In this document: piece by piece, positions 42,478-54,134 of the stretch | How positions within the stretch are numbered: the first letter of the stretch is position 1 | How the letters are laid out: every line of letters starts with the position of its first letter | Source of the DNA: Ryuthela nishihirai | Lineage: Eukaryota > Arthropoda > Arachnida > Araneae > Heptathelidae | Direction: 5' to 3' | Length of the DNA: 64,000 nt | NCBI GenBank assembly: GCA_038380435.1 | Contig: JAWZYU010000019.1 | Span: 30,157,801-30,221,800 of the forward strand | Program-made: the position numbers and the translations under genes | The notes under the pieces: generated by a model | Databases searched by the model: none | Seen by the model: the letters and a program-made list of their open reading frames with translations, nothing else | What the model was told of the DNA's origin: nothing

Positions 42478-44090
42478 ATGGCTAGGTGGGCTGAGAATTT
42501 CAGTGATGATGTAAACAATGTGGTTAGTTCTACTCCCATTGTTTGCATTGATGATAGATGCATTGGTGACTGTAATGTTGGCCCTATAACACAATCTGAT
42601 GTTATTTTGGCTATTTCTAAACTTAAACTTCATAAATCCCCAGGGGTAGATGAAATTACTACAGAAATGCTCAGAGCTGGGAATGTTTCGGTTACCACTT
42701 GGATGACTGAAATTTTGAATAACTTTTATGATAAAAGCATGGTTCCTAAAGATTTTACCAGAGCTATTATTATCCCTATTTTCAAAAAAGGTGATCGTAG
42801 TTCTTGTGATAACTATAGGGGTATCAGCCTACTCTCTGTTCCAGGTAAAGTTCTTTCCATGATTGTGCTTAATAGAATTAAGAATCTGGTTGACAGGCAA
42901 TTGCGTGATGAGCAATGTGGATTCAGAAGTGGTAGGGGATGTGTGGATCAGATATTTTCACTTAGGCAGATTCTTGAGAAATGTTTAGAGTTTCAGAAAC
43001 ATTTGGTTGCTAGTTTTGTTGGTTTCAAAAAGGCTTTCGACTCTGTTGATCGTCATAATTTGTGGTTGATTGTGAGATCTATGGTATACCAGACAAGTTA
43101 GTTAACATAATGAAAGCTTTCTATAATAACACTGAGTCATGGTGTGAGAGTTAGTAAATCTTGTAGCAATTGGTTTAGCATTACTTCTGGTGTTCGACAA
43201 GGGTGCATTTTGTCTCCTTTTCTCTTTAGTTTGATTGTTGATTATGTTATAGAAATTCACTTCAAGGGAAAGCTTTTTGCCTTAAATGGGCTGGAGATAC
43301 GAAAATTTCTGATTTAGATTATGCTGATGATTTAGCCCTTTTGGCAAATGACGTTGATGAGATGAACTCTTTCATTCGAGCTGTTGATGAGACTGGTAGT
43401 ACAGTAGGTTTGGTTATAAACAGAGAGAAACCTAAAGTGATGAAAATTGGTCAGGCAGGTTGTGATTCAGTTAATCTGAATGATTGCAGTCTTGAGCAGG
43501 TGTCACAGTTTAATTACCTTGGGAGCTACGTAACTGATACTGGTGATGTGCGGCATGAGATTAACAGACGAATAGGTATTGCTGCCGGGACTTTTAAGAA
43601 TCTATGGAGATTGTGGAGAAATAGGCGTATACACCTAAAGACTAAAATTAGACTGTATAATAGTTTGGTTCTTTCTAGGGTTAGTTATGGTAGTGAAACC
43701 TGGACGCTGTGTAAACAAGATAACAGGAAACTAGATGCTTTTGATTCTAGATGCTTACGCAGTATCTTGGGTATTAGGTGATTTAACTTTGTAACTAATG
43801 ATGAGGTTAGGCAAAGGAGTCTGCAACCTCCTTTAAGCAGCATATTGTGCAGAGAGAGACTCCGCTGGTTTGGCCATGTTGCCCATATGGATAATTATAG
43901 ATTGCCGAATAGGGTTATGAACAATGTGCCTAGAGGCCTCAGAAGGAGGGGGAGACCTAGGATGCGGTGGGCAGACAATGTCAAACAGGACCTTGTTAGA
44001 ATTGGTGTGCAGTGGCCGGATGCAGCAGATGTAGCTCAAGACAGATATGCTTGGAGAATTAAACTGCGCGGTCTGGTTGGACCTCCGTAG
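42478..44090 (+). pseudogene. LINE reverse transcriptase and C-terminal domain, copy 2
   Basis: The first frame (to about 43101) has HKSPGVDEITTEML, IIPIFKKGDRSSCDNYRG, EQCGFRSGRGCVDQIFSLRQ and motif A as VGFKKAFDSVD. Its catalytic aspartate is replaced by glycine (GGT at 43021-43023). After a frame change, KISDLDYADDLALL keeps the YADD box at 43320-43331. The C-terminal region has FNYLGSYVTDTGDVRHE, YGSETWTLC, RERLRWFGHVAH and RRRGRPRMRWADNV, as in related elements often named craniofacial-development-protein-like in automatic annotation. The active site is lost. Confidence 0.9.
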
Positions 44091-44121
44091 CCCATGGCTG
44101 CTTGAGGATGATGATGATGAA

Positions 44122-45229
44122 TTATTTTTTCGGGGTTTTTTCTGATGATTCTTTCAGATTTACTCATTTATGGAGAAAATTTGTTAAAACTAACAACACT
44201 GTTGTTAAATTAAAATGTTTAACACTTTATTATTAAGGAGGGATATTACAAACCTCACAATGTACCATATATAACATTAAAAATCTACTTAGATTACACG
44301 TCGTACATAAGCAATAGTTTAATTGTGTGAACCCTAGGTAGCTGAATGTTAATATTGAACAAATATTTTAGAAATTAAAATTTAGAGTGATTTAATTAAA
44401 ATATTTAACTTATCACTATTTATATTTTTCGAAAATAAAATTTGATTTTAATATTGGAAAATTCCAAACTTGGGAAATACTTCCAAACTTGGCAAGTTTT
44501 TATTATTTTGTCTATTATTTGTATCATCCTAAATGTATACAGTGCTTAAGATGAAACTTGATATTTCTAAACCGGCGTCGTACGCCGACAACAGAATGCT
44601 CAAATCAATATTGATAGCTGCGATAAGGATTACTTTGCGCTGGAAAAAAAGTCAACCCACCATCTTTTGAGAAAAAAAAAAGTACCATAGCTTTGTCGGT
44701 CAGGCTGTTTCATCTTCACCAAGTCAGCGAAAACCTTTCACGGAACAAGGACTTGGATCATCGAAGGTTTATAAAAATTTTAACAACTAGCAAGCATTTC
44801 CCCGGAAGCTATTTCTGAAGTGTTACTGGAGACTGATATGTGCTTGTTAAACTCAGCCAGCTGCTTATTTTACAAAGTAGAATTATTTACTGTTTTTCTT
44901 GAGAGTTTTGGAGAGTTCTCTCAGTTGACTAACATGCGACAGGCTCGCAATTCACAGGTTCGATACCGTATTATATTTTTCGTATTGATTTTCCATCTTC
45001 GCTTGCATGTTGGGAATGCTGTGATAATAATCACTCTAGATAAATAGAAAGTTCGGGATCAATATTCTGAGCCAGCTAGAAAACCCGAGTTGGGGAAAAA
45101 CATTCCGTTGACGTATCATAAGAAATGCATGTCGCTATTTATTTATTTTATTCTTATAAAATTAATTAGAATTATTTTATGAAAAAATTGAATTGCTAAT
45201 GCCATTTGTAACACAAAAAATGCTTGAAA
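44122..45229. other. Mostly unrecognised; one tRNA-like word pair
   Basis: AT-rich DNA. Around 44915-44972, tcagttgactaacatgcg followed by cacaggttcgataccg resembles A- and B-box spacing, so a decayed tRNA-derived head may be present. Nothing else is recognised. Confidence 0.4.
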
Positions 45230-45231
45230 TA

Positions 45232-46694
45232 CACTGATTTCCATAAATTAAGGAAAAATGAGAAAAATCGCGATAATTCGCCAAAAAATTGTGCGATCCT
45301 CACCAAACTTGTTCATGTTTACCAGTAATGCCGAGTGAGCATATCGTATGCAAATTAGTCTAGGTTGCGTCAATTTGAGTGATCGGGTAGCGGCATAAAA
45401 ATGGGTGTTTTAAGGTGAATCCTTATTTTGTGTTATAAATGTGAGTGAAGAAATTCGAAATAACCATTTTGTATGAATGACCTCGAGACATCATTTGCCA
45501 AATGAACTGTGATGGAGAGCTATTAGCCGGTTCGGTTCGAGGCAGGCCAAATCAGTCAGACGTGGCACGATGGCTGAATGTGAGGCCTTCTGTAGTCCGT
45601 TGATTGTGGAATCAATTTCTTAGTACGAATTCCGCGTCTCGGGAAGGGCTAGGGTTACGACCGCTGCACAAGACCGATATCCACAATTAACAGCATGACG
45701 TTTACTCCCTCTCAGCTACGATGCTCTTTTGCAGCAGCCACTGGGAGAGTTGTATAAACTTATACTGTACGTAGAAGGCTTCATGAGGGAGGTCTGTACG
45801 CTAGAAGGCCATAATTTGTATACCCCTCACGTCACATTACAGGACAGAGCGGTTGCATTGGTCACGCACGCATGTTCACTACACAGCAGAGCAATGGAGG
45901 TCCGTACTCTTAACAGATGAGTCCAGATGTTGCTTGCAGAGTGATTCCGGACATTGTTTGATATGAAGAGAACGAAGTACCCGCTATCGTCCCAGTAACA
46001 TCCGTCAAAGAGACAGTTAAGAAGGAGATAGCATGTGTGTTTGGGGTTGCATTTCCTTAAGTGGACGCACAGAACTCTATGTGTTGACGAGTGGGTACCT
46101 CAATGCCTAAAGGTATAGAGATGACATCCTGTACCTTTATGTACGTCCTTTCGCTGGTGCAATAGGTTAAACACTCATTTTACAAGACGATAACCCTCTT
46201 CCACACAGGGCTCGACTAGTGGAACTATACCTTCAAGAGGAGACCATCATGCGCATGGAGTGGCCAGCTCGATCTCCCGACTTAAATCCGATTGAGCATG
46301 TGTGGGATGCTCTAGGGAAACGTATTGCTGCCTATACCATTAACCCACTACCTGAAAAAAAAGGGGGAGCTTATTACTGCTTTAAAGGAGAAATGGTCGT
46401 TATTCCCTACTGAGCTGATTCACAACATCATAAACAGCATGGAACATCGCTGTCGTGCCTGCATTGCTGTAAGGGGTGACCACATTCCTTATTACAATAC
46501 TTTGCCCATGCATTCTGACACCTCATTTTTGGACAAGTTCCTGTGTTATTTTTTGATGAAAATAGTTTCTAGTGTAAAATATTTTATGCCATTCTGAAAC
46601 TAGCATTGCAATTCATGTTTTCATCAAAATCATTCATTTAGTTTTTTGTTTATCATAATTTTTCTGAGTTTTGCTTAATTTATGGAAATCAGTG
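45232..46694 (+). mobile_element. Tc1/mariner element, full length, 1463 bp
   Basis: The left end cactgatttccataaattaa and the right end read in reverse share at least 24 nearly identical bases, and similarity continues inward (gaaaaat). TA dinucleotides flank both sides (45230-45231 and 46695-46696), the expected Tc1 target duplication. The interior carries a Tc1 transposase in pieces. Length and organisation are typical of intact Tc1 elements, so no large deletion has occurred. Confidence 0.93.
45477..46520 (+). pseudogene. Tc1-like transposase, inactivated
   Basis: It starts with an ATG followed by SRHHLPNEL, then a TGA where related proteins have an arginine (CGA to TGA). It continues through the helix-turn-helix region (SDVARWLNV-like) and the catalytic triad parts: LTDES near 45915 (first D), QDDN near 46180 (second D), and WPARSPDLNPIEHVWDALGK near 46263-46322 (final E). 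It ends with MEHRCRACIAVRGDHIPYY. All three catalytic acids are still readable, but stops and frameshifts (including one in an A-run near 46357) prevent a full protein. Confidence 0.92.
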
Positions 46695-46696
46695 TA

Positions 46697-49126
46697 CTAG
46701 TAGAAACTGAAAGTTTAGTAAGAGCCATTCATTTATTAAAAATGGAAAATACTTAAAAAATAAAACTCATATGCTGTTTACTTTTAATTACTGAAGACTT
46801 TTAAAAAGTTGAAGTTATAATCAAAAAATATTTTTCATTTTAACTTTTTTTCTTTTACAATTGCAGGAAATATTTGAAATTTGAATTATTCTGAGCCTGA
46901 TAAAACCAGATCTAGAACTCATTTCTAAATAGCCTCAAAGAAAATGAAAAAAGTTGGAAGAAAAAAGGCGTCTGAACTGAAAATTTTCATATATAATTTT
47001 TTGTCTCAATTTAAAGCTCCTTGTTTTATACAGTAAAACGTGGCTAATTCGAAATCAAAAAATCAAAAAGTTTTCGAAACACGAAAAAACTGGTTAATTT
47101 TAAATTTACGAAACCGACACAAATGGAAACACTTATATAAAACACAAAAATATATATGGCTTACCTTACGATGTTAAATCCAAGTGGAGAAGATTTAATT
47201 TCTAAATCGAACACAAAATTTTATTTTATTAATAGATAATAGAAATGTTAACGTTATTACTGTTACCAACTACATATATTCTTAACACTAAATAAATTAT
47301 AATAGTCACAAAAGTCACCGAATATTATCAACTACCATTGCATTTTAGCAAATTCATTGTCAAACGAATAGAAGTTAACTGCTAAACACAAAATAAACAA
47401 TGAAATAAGACTGCTTCGCAAAAACATTTCACAATCTAGTTTCTGTTCCATCATTCCACACAGAGCCAGTATGGCCAAATCAATTCTTACTCAAGATGCT
47501 CAGGCAAAAAAACAGATAGATAACTTTCTACAGGTCATCATTCCACTTGGGATTTAGTTCGTGACCAACTGTTTAGTGTCTCGGACGAGAGAAAAGATTC
47601 TCGAGTTATCACCGAATTGCCTTACATTTCCTACATCCATTTGGTCTGATTGTTTCTGCAGCATTTAGTTGATTCGTAAATTCTCCGCAGACCTCGGTTT
47701 TGGAAGAAAGAAAGGTGGAAATGTATAAAAGAGCAGAAATGAGAAAAAGATAAAGTCATACTGAACAAGAGAAATGAGATTGAGTGATAAATCAACTGTC
47801 ATGATGTCTACATAGATCTAACATTGAATTTCGAGAACAATAGCATCAGAAGAAGATAGAGAACAATAGCATTAGCGTGTACAGCAACTTATTTTTTCTG
47901 TCTTGGCTGCCCCTGCTCTTTATTCCTCCACTCCAATCATCCCAGACATTTCGATTTTCTTCCAGATACGGAGAGTGTGGTTTGACCCGCCGAAAAACAA
48001 ACTCCATATTTTATTAAATGTCTGTCGAGGAAAGGAGAGAATTTTTCGAAAAATAGCATTAGGTTTTCATTTATACACTTTTCTTATTAAAAAAATTAAA
48101 TACCCTTTTTCTTATTAAATATTTATACTGCTTCCCCACATTTATTAATTCCTTTCTTCTTTAGAAACAGGATAAACTCGAAACGCATTTTATTATGTGT
48201 ATCGTTTCTTTCTTTCGCAAGCAATAATAAGAGTTTAAATAATTGCTCTGAATAAAATGAATATAAAAATATTAAAACGAAAACACTTACCTCTAAACTA
48301 AACTGACTTTTATAATTTTCTTTAATCGTTCTCACAATAATTATATTTAATATTTCTTCAATTTTTGAGCGGTTACCGTTGAATGAGATTAATTTTTAAA
48401 ATGTTCCTGCTTCCATAATTCTTTAATTGCTGAACGCATATTATTCGAAATTGGATTTAAATAGATTTGATTGCGATCTTTAAATTGTCTTTGGTTCTAT
48501 TTTTCATCGAAAGATTGTTTCCATGTATTCATTTCAAAATATTTATTGGAAATAAATTCATCTTTCAATAAAGATATGTTATCTTATACTGAAATAGACA
48601 AAGCGGCGCTTAATTGGGTACCATGTTATGCCAATTATAACCAATGAAGTCTTAAGCTTTTTATGGAAAAATGTGACCGAAAATAATTTAAATATCTCAA
48701 TCAACTCTATTTAAATCTGGATTTCCAATACTATGGGTTCGGCATTTAAAGAGTTATGAAAGCTGAATCATTTAGCAAGTCAGCTTGTTCTGCAAAAAAA
48801 TATATCACTCAAAATTAAAGAAGGTTAGCATAATTATTATAATAATAAAATAAATAAATACCCCCTACCGTATGCAAAGTGCTAGGAATGCTCTTATACA
48901 TGTTAAAAAAGTTTAGTATAACGATTACTGCTTTCGTTTTAACTTCTTTTTTTATTACTTTTATTAATCAATTATTTAAGCTCGCATTGTTGCTGATAAA
49001 TATTCGAATTTCGTATCTCTTGAAATACAAAATATTGTTGAAAATCGAGACGAAAATTGATTTGTTTTAGATCTTTAAATTGTTTTCAGTCACATTTTTT
49101 TCATAAGAAACTTATTTAAGGAGTTA
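46697..49126. other. Long AT-rich stretch without a recognised gene
   Basis: There is no motif or SINE. Two segments (48190-48300 on minus, 48897-49000 on plus) share a loosely conserved ttcgttttaa...caattatttaa...ctc pattern. Words near 48715 (atttaaatctggattt) recur near 29228. These may be very old repeats. Confidence 0.4.
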
Positions 49127-49425
49127 CTGGTTTGGTTTGGTTTGTTTTACCTCTGAGGGCTTTTTTGCACACAATGGGCAAAATGTCCAGGTCACAAGGA
49201 CCCCGAAGGGTTAGAGAAGGTTGAGAGAGAAGACCCACTGTTGGGAGACATATGGTAGTCTCCCGTCAAGGCCATCTAGCGTGTTCTTTAACGTGCACAG
49301 GGTATATCTCTCCGCACATGGAGCCACGGCTTAACGTCCCATCCGACGGACGGCGGCCTTTCCAAGCCCATCGGTGTCCCCTATGACTGACCCTGGGCAG
49401 GGCGGGGAGTTTAAGAAGATACTGA
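49127..49425 (-). mobile_element. SINE-A, headless copy
   Basis: The tail ggtttggtttgttttacc is followed by the body through to ctgggcagggcggggagttt. It stops about 15 bases beyond the truncation point shared by the copies at 52431 and 55140, so the tRNA-like head is missing. Confidence 0.9.
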
Positions 49426-49494
49426 ATTATTATTAATATAACATGGAACTGTATCTACTGAATTATTATTAATATAACATGGAACTGTATCTAA
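49421..49494. repeat. 38-bp direct duplication
   Basis: A block containing gaattattattaatataaca and tggaactgtatct occurs twice in tandem at the head-side edge of the SINE. Confidence 0.9.
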
Positions 49495-50242
49495 TAAAGT
49501 GGCCAATGAGTGTATATATATACACATTATATGAGGATTCAATTTAATATGCCACTAAATGAATAAGAAGAAAATTGAGAGAACAATAAGACTAAAAATG
49601 TTGATGGGAGGAAATATGATATACTACATACAGTAGATTAAAAGCAATCTCCAGGGTATAATATTTCAAAGTAAATTTCTAGGTAACTGAAGAACAATGA
49701 AAGGAATACTTTTTTTAAACAAGAGAAAATATTCGCTGCGAAACATCGCACGTTTATGTTAAAGTCACAAAATACATCCCTACAAAAAACAAATACATAA
49801 ATTTCATTTTTTACGCGAATATGTTTCTAAAAATTTTGTGTTCTTTGTTGCTAAATAAATATATTTCAATGCATATATATATAGTTGCATCCAAGAAATT
49901 AATAAATACATGATAATTATATATCTTCTTGGGATGGAGATATAAATCTATTTCAAACTTGGAACCATGTGACCAGGTCATAATTTAGTACCCGAAATTC
50001 TGGTACCGAGAGATCTTCCTGCAAAATGCTTGGCCAGAAGTGAAAACGAAAGAAGAATTTGGAATCCTTCGAATTTCGGATGTTTTGCACTTGTTACGTG
50101 TCACATGAAGATCAGTTACGCTGCAGATAATTGCAAACTGTTTATGACACATGGATTTATGTTGTCACATACAGACCTCTGTTACACAGGAAGAAACGTT
50201 TGCAACATCGAATATGTCCGAAGACTGATCTGTTGAAAGGGG

Positions 50243-50545
50243 CCGGCGCAGTGTCGATAGCGCGCCAGGCCCTGAATATGTAGTCCCTAGATTTGAGTCC
50301 CAATTATGCCGGCATTGAATTTTATATCAACTAAACTGTCCTCGGTGAAAAAAGGGACAACTATGGGCTTGGAAAGGCCTCCGTCTGTCGGATGGGACGT
50401 CAAGCCGTCGCCTACCCACTACCCCCAAGAGCCCTACCCACGTTAAAGAACACGCTGACGAAAGACTTCCATCTGTCTCCTAATAGCTGTCCAGTGGGTC
50501 CTATTCTCTTAATCTTCTCTTAGTCTTTGGGGTCCTTGTGCACCC
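50243..50545 (+). mobile_element. SINE-A, left arm of an inverted pair
   Basis: A degraded head (gtcgatagcgcgccaggcc) and body run to ctttggggtccttgtg, where the copy stops. It is followed immediately by an inverted SINE-A. Confidence 0.85.
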
Positions 50546-50862
50546 AAGGATGTTGGAGGAAGAATATTGGGGGAAGAGGTCCTATTGGACAGCTGTTAGG
50601 AAGCATATGGCAGCCTTTTGTCGAGTCCATCCAGCATGGGTTTTAACTTAGGAGTATGACTCTCCTACTCACGGAACACGACTTTGCGTCTCATCCGATG
50701 GACGGCGGTATTTCCAAGCTCCTCGGTTCCCCTTTCTCACTGATGATAGGATGGGGATTTAACGGAGATAAATCTCAACGCTGGTACAGGTGGGATTATA
50801 ACCTGGAAACAGCAGATTACGAGCCTGGTGCGCTACCGACTGAACCAAACCCTCCTCCAGAC
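50546..50862 (-). mobile_element. SINE-A, right arm of an inverted pair
   Basis: It begins caccc-aaggatgttgg, the same consensus position at which the left copy ends, and runs back to the head (gcgctaccgactgaacc). The two copies meet tail-side to tail-side with both tails missing, forming a ~620-bp imperfect palindrome. Confidence 0.85.
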
Positions 50863-52049
50863 AGCTAGACTGCGAGAGAAGAAAGCAAAAATATTAGCTC
50901 ATTTTTGTGTGTGTGTGTGTGTAAATAAACTAAAATGGAAGACTTTATAAATGGGTCTTTGCTGAAAAAGAGATTGTGTTCGAAGGCTTAAATACCATAA
51001 AATAAACCCCTGATTAAACCTAATTTTTTTTTAGCTTATAACATTTTAATACCAAACAAGAAATATTTGACAAACCACCAAAACAGAAAAAAAATTTACT
51101 TTTGTGGCAAAAGAAAACGAGTATAAGATTAAAGAAGATTGAGTCGCGGCACTTACCAGATTACCGCAAAGGGGCTCTCACGAGCGGAGATGCCGTCACT
51201 CAACTATTGACCCAAAAAGAGGGATGGGCAGACACGTGGTGAAGGTTGTCTAGTGTTAATGGTAGCTGTGTGGGTTGGCAGAAAGAGAGCTGAGGATGTG
51301 AATCAACAAACCAGCAAAGCTCCTAGAGCAAGAGCCGACGTTGGTTATTTTCTTTGTCTAGAGCAGTAGGTTGACCATCTTGTCTGCTATTTCTTTTGTC
51401 TGTGAAAACTTCACCACGGCAACGGAAATTCCTTACGGGAGCATCATTTCGTAGGCGGACGGCTACAGTTGAGAGGCGGGTGTGAAGTTAACACGATGGG
51501 ACATCAAGGAGCAATCCTTTCATCTTTTTCACTTGCTGTTCACGTTTATCACTTGCTGCACAGCTTTGTTTTTTCACTCTATTGTTGCTTTCCATCCGTT
51601 TCTTAAACTAGTCTTACAGGCTTTGTAACTCAATAGACTTGCTTCTTGTGTGGACTTCGTTGTTGTTTCGTTAGCAATGTTTCGTGTCGTGTATTAATAA
51701 TGATGTTTAAACAACTATTTAAATAATACACCTGCAGCTATTCACACCAATAATGCAGAATAAATATTTGGCAAAAGTAAGTGGCAATAAGAGTTCGTGC
51801 TCGCGATTATGGGTAGTAAATTAATTAATAAAAGTAATGTGAATAATATGTATAAACGATAAAGTTAATTTTTTTCAAGTTATTCTCAACTATTTGCAGT
51901 AATCGGGCAAGATTTATAAACGATACAGTTAATTATTCCAGATATTCTCAATTAATCGAAGTAATGGAGCTTACAGGCTTTGCAAAACCATTTTTCACTA
52001 TCATTATGCCTAAATGGTAACACTCACCAATTTCTTTAATCCATGGTAA
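50863..52049. other. Unrecognised; (GT)n run and one short duplication
   Basis: A (gt) run lies at 50907-50922. At about 51850-51965 a ~64-bp block (ataaacgata-agttaatt...ttctcaa) is duplicated imperfectly. 51120-51500 is less AT-rich but has no recognised motif. Confidence 0.45.
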
Positions 52050-52312
52050 GAAATGGATTCATATCAGCTTGGAAAAACTACCGTCCGCCGAACGGGATAT
52101 TAAGCCGTGTTTCGTGTGCATTAGATCCATACACTGCATATGTTGAAGAACAAGTTCGTTGGCCTTGGCGAGAGGCTAGCTTTTGTCTCCTAACAGCTGT
52201 CCAGTGGAAACTCTTCTTCCAGTTTTCTCTGAGTACTTGTGGTCTTTGTGACCTGACTGTTCAGTATGTGCAAAAAAATGCTGCTCAGGGGCAAAACAGG
52301 GCAACTACTTAT
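52050..52312 (+). mobile_element. SINE-A, degraded headless copy
   Basis: cagcttggaaaaactaccgt, ttaagccgtgtttcgtgtg, cctaacagctgtccagtgg and gtatgtgcaaaaaaatgctg follow the body consensus. The tail is damaged. Confidence 0.75.
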
Positions 52313-52430
52313 GTACATTCAAACTAGTGGTGTGGTTCGCAGTGATATAAGACCATACGCAGATAACGAAATAGTTGAATTGTTCGACAAAATATGCATC
52401 AGCTACCGGAGATAGTCGAGTGAACAAAGT

Positions 52431-52717
52431 TGGGTTGGGTTTTTTACCTCTGAGCGGCACTTTTTTGCACACTATGGGCTAAATGGCCAGGTCACATGGA
52501 CCCCGAAGGCTCAGAGAAGGTTGGGGGAGGGGACCCACTGGAACAGCTGTTGGGAGACAGATGGTAGCCTCCCGTCAAGGCCATCCAGCGTGTTCTTTAA
52601 CGTGCACAGGGTATGGCTCTCCCGCACACGGGGCCACGGCTTAACGTCCCATCCGACGGACGGCGGCCTTTCCAAGCCCATCGGTGTCCCCTACTGACCG
52701 TGGGCAGGGCGGGGAAT
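52431..52717 (-). mobile_element. SINE-A, headless, young, with 15-bp target duplication
   Basis: It is flanked by tcgagtgaacaaagt at 52416-52430 and 52718-52732. The tail (ttgggttgggt) is at the left. The copy ends at gcggggaat, i.e. its 5' end on its own strand is attccccgcc, so the whole tRNA-like head is absent. The duplication shows it inserted in this truncated form. Confidence 0.97.
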
Positions 52718-53062
52718 TCGAGTGAACAAAGTAATAGAAATAATGATAGAAAATTTTAAAGAATATTAGATTGTAAAGTGAAATTTGAGTTTTTAATTTT
52801 ATGGCTCATATGAAATCAAGATGCAGTCACAAACACCTGGCCTGCGAAGTCGTTTTATGCTTCCAGCAAAAACAATACTTTTTCATAATCATGGTAATGA
52901 ATTGCAGCTTACTAGTTTCATGAAGGCGATGATAACAAGCAAGTATGGAGAATATGATAGAGCTCAGCAGAAGATGAAGCCACTACAAATGAAATTTATG
53001 TTTATGCTTTGGTATTAAAAATATGTGAAAATTTAAAACACCAAAACAACAATATAAGTAAT

Positions 53063-53272
53063 GGTTGGGTTCTTTTACCTCTGAGCAACGCTTTTTTTTG
53101 CACACAATGGGCAGGTCACAAGAACCCCAAGGGCTAAGAGAAGGTTGGGGAGGGGGGCCCACTGGATAGCTGTTAGGCGACAGATGGTAGCCTTCCGTCA
53201 AGGTCATCCACAGTGTTCTTTAACGTGCACAGGGGTATGATTCTCCCTCCATGATGAGGCGTCATGGCTTAA
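53063..53272 (-). mobile_element. SINE-A split by a piggyBac-like element, tail-side part
   Basis: It runs from ggttgggttcttttacc to atggcttaa. Its consensus continues at 53801 (ttaacggcctcatgcgac) after the 528-bp insertion. Confidence 0.92.
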
Positions 53273-53800
53273 CCCTTTCAGGACCATAAGGTTTCTAAGA
53301 GTAAATATTACTATGTAACTGTTTATTTTAGTTTGTTTAGACGTAAAATAAATAAAAATCATAAGAAAAATACATAACAATGTGTAGTTTTTTTGGAATT
53401 TTATGGGAAATATTTTTCCCAATGGACTATAAAGGTAACACAAATTATAGTTAGGCTTATTATGCAATGTCTTTTATTTATTGGTTTATTAGAACAAAAT
53501 GTTAACTGAAATAATACAAAATTATGAAATAAAATTACTATACAAAATGATGTGCTAATTATGATACTCGGCGAAGCAATTTCTTTTGGTTGTGAGGCAA
53601 AGATGGACATTGCACATAGTACATATATTATGCGTCCTGACAGTTCTGTTTTTGTTTTCTAAACGTTCCCGTTTACGCAATTGCGTTCGGCATACGTTCT
53701 ATTTTGACATCCTGTATAAAAAATGCAGATAAAGTTATAATTAAATACGACAATCACCAATTTTAAAATGGGAAAAATGTTTCCCTTGGTCGTGAAAGGG
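53273..53800 (-). mobile_element. piggyBac-like deletion derivative, 528 bp, in a SINE-A
   Basis: The ends are ccctttcaggaccataagg and, on the opposite strand, ccctttcacgaccaaggg, flanked on both sides by TTAA (53269-53272 and 53801-53804). CCC-starting termini and TTAA duplication are diagnostic of piggyBac. Near each end lies a subterminal palindrome, gggaaatatttttccc (from 53406) and its inverted partner gggaaacatttttccc (about 53771-53786 read on minus). The minus strand keeps the last ~47 codons of a transposase (53555-53698), so this is an internally deleted copy rather than a MITE of unrelated origin. Confidence 0.93.
53555..53698 (-). pseudogene. piggyBac transposase, C-terminal cysteine-rich domain remnant
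   Basis: The minus-strand frame reads through a first cysteine (NVC), an R/K-rich stretch, then HNICTMCNVHLC and finally CFAEYHN before a TAG stop. The C-x2-C...C-x-x-H-x-C and terminal C-F-x-x-Y-H pattern is the zinc-binding C-terminal domain typical of piggyBac-derived transposases, which helps bind the transposon ends. Everything upstream, including the DDD catalytic core, is deleted. Confidence 0.85.
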
Positions 53801-53983
53801 TTAACGGCCTCATGCGACAGATGTCAACCATTCCAAATTGATCGGTGTCCCCTGCCACCTGCTGATAGAGGGAGGGGAGTTTTGCGTTGAAAAATCTCAA
53901 CGGTCGATCCCACGTGGGAATCGAACCTATTCACTACAGATTACGAGCGTGTTTTGCTACCTATTGAGCCGCATCGGCTCCTC
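53801..53983 (-). mobile_element. SINE-A split by a piggyBac-like element, head-side part
   Basis: It continues the 53063 copy through cattccaaattgatcggtgt to a diverged head (gttttgctacctattgagcc). Confidence 0.9.
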
Positions 53984-54134
53984 TAAGTAATTATGTTTTG
54001 CTTATTATAAAATGTTTGCTTATAATAAAATGGGTCAGCTATGGATTGCTTAAAATGAAATGCGGTTCTTAAAAGCAGCATATTGGAAAACAACAAATTT
54101 AGTCCCTATATGATTTCAGTTGACTCTCTGGACA

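Larger units (their letters stand above)
40713..44121 (+). mobile_element. RTE-like LINE, near full length, better preserved (copy 2)
   Basis: The 5' part (from cctgctgaggagtgg) matches copy 1. The coding region runs from about 41220 to a stop at 44088-44090, and the element ends in a gaggatgatgatgatga microsatellite, a 3' end typical of RTE-type LINEs. At least three disruptions are seen: TGA at 41328-41330, TAA at 41576-41578 and a frame change near 43085. There is also a TGA at about 43780. It is not autonomous. Confidence 0.9.
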
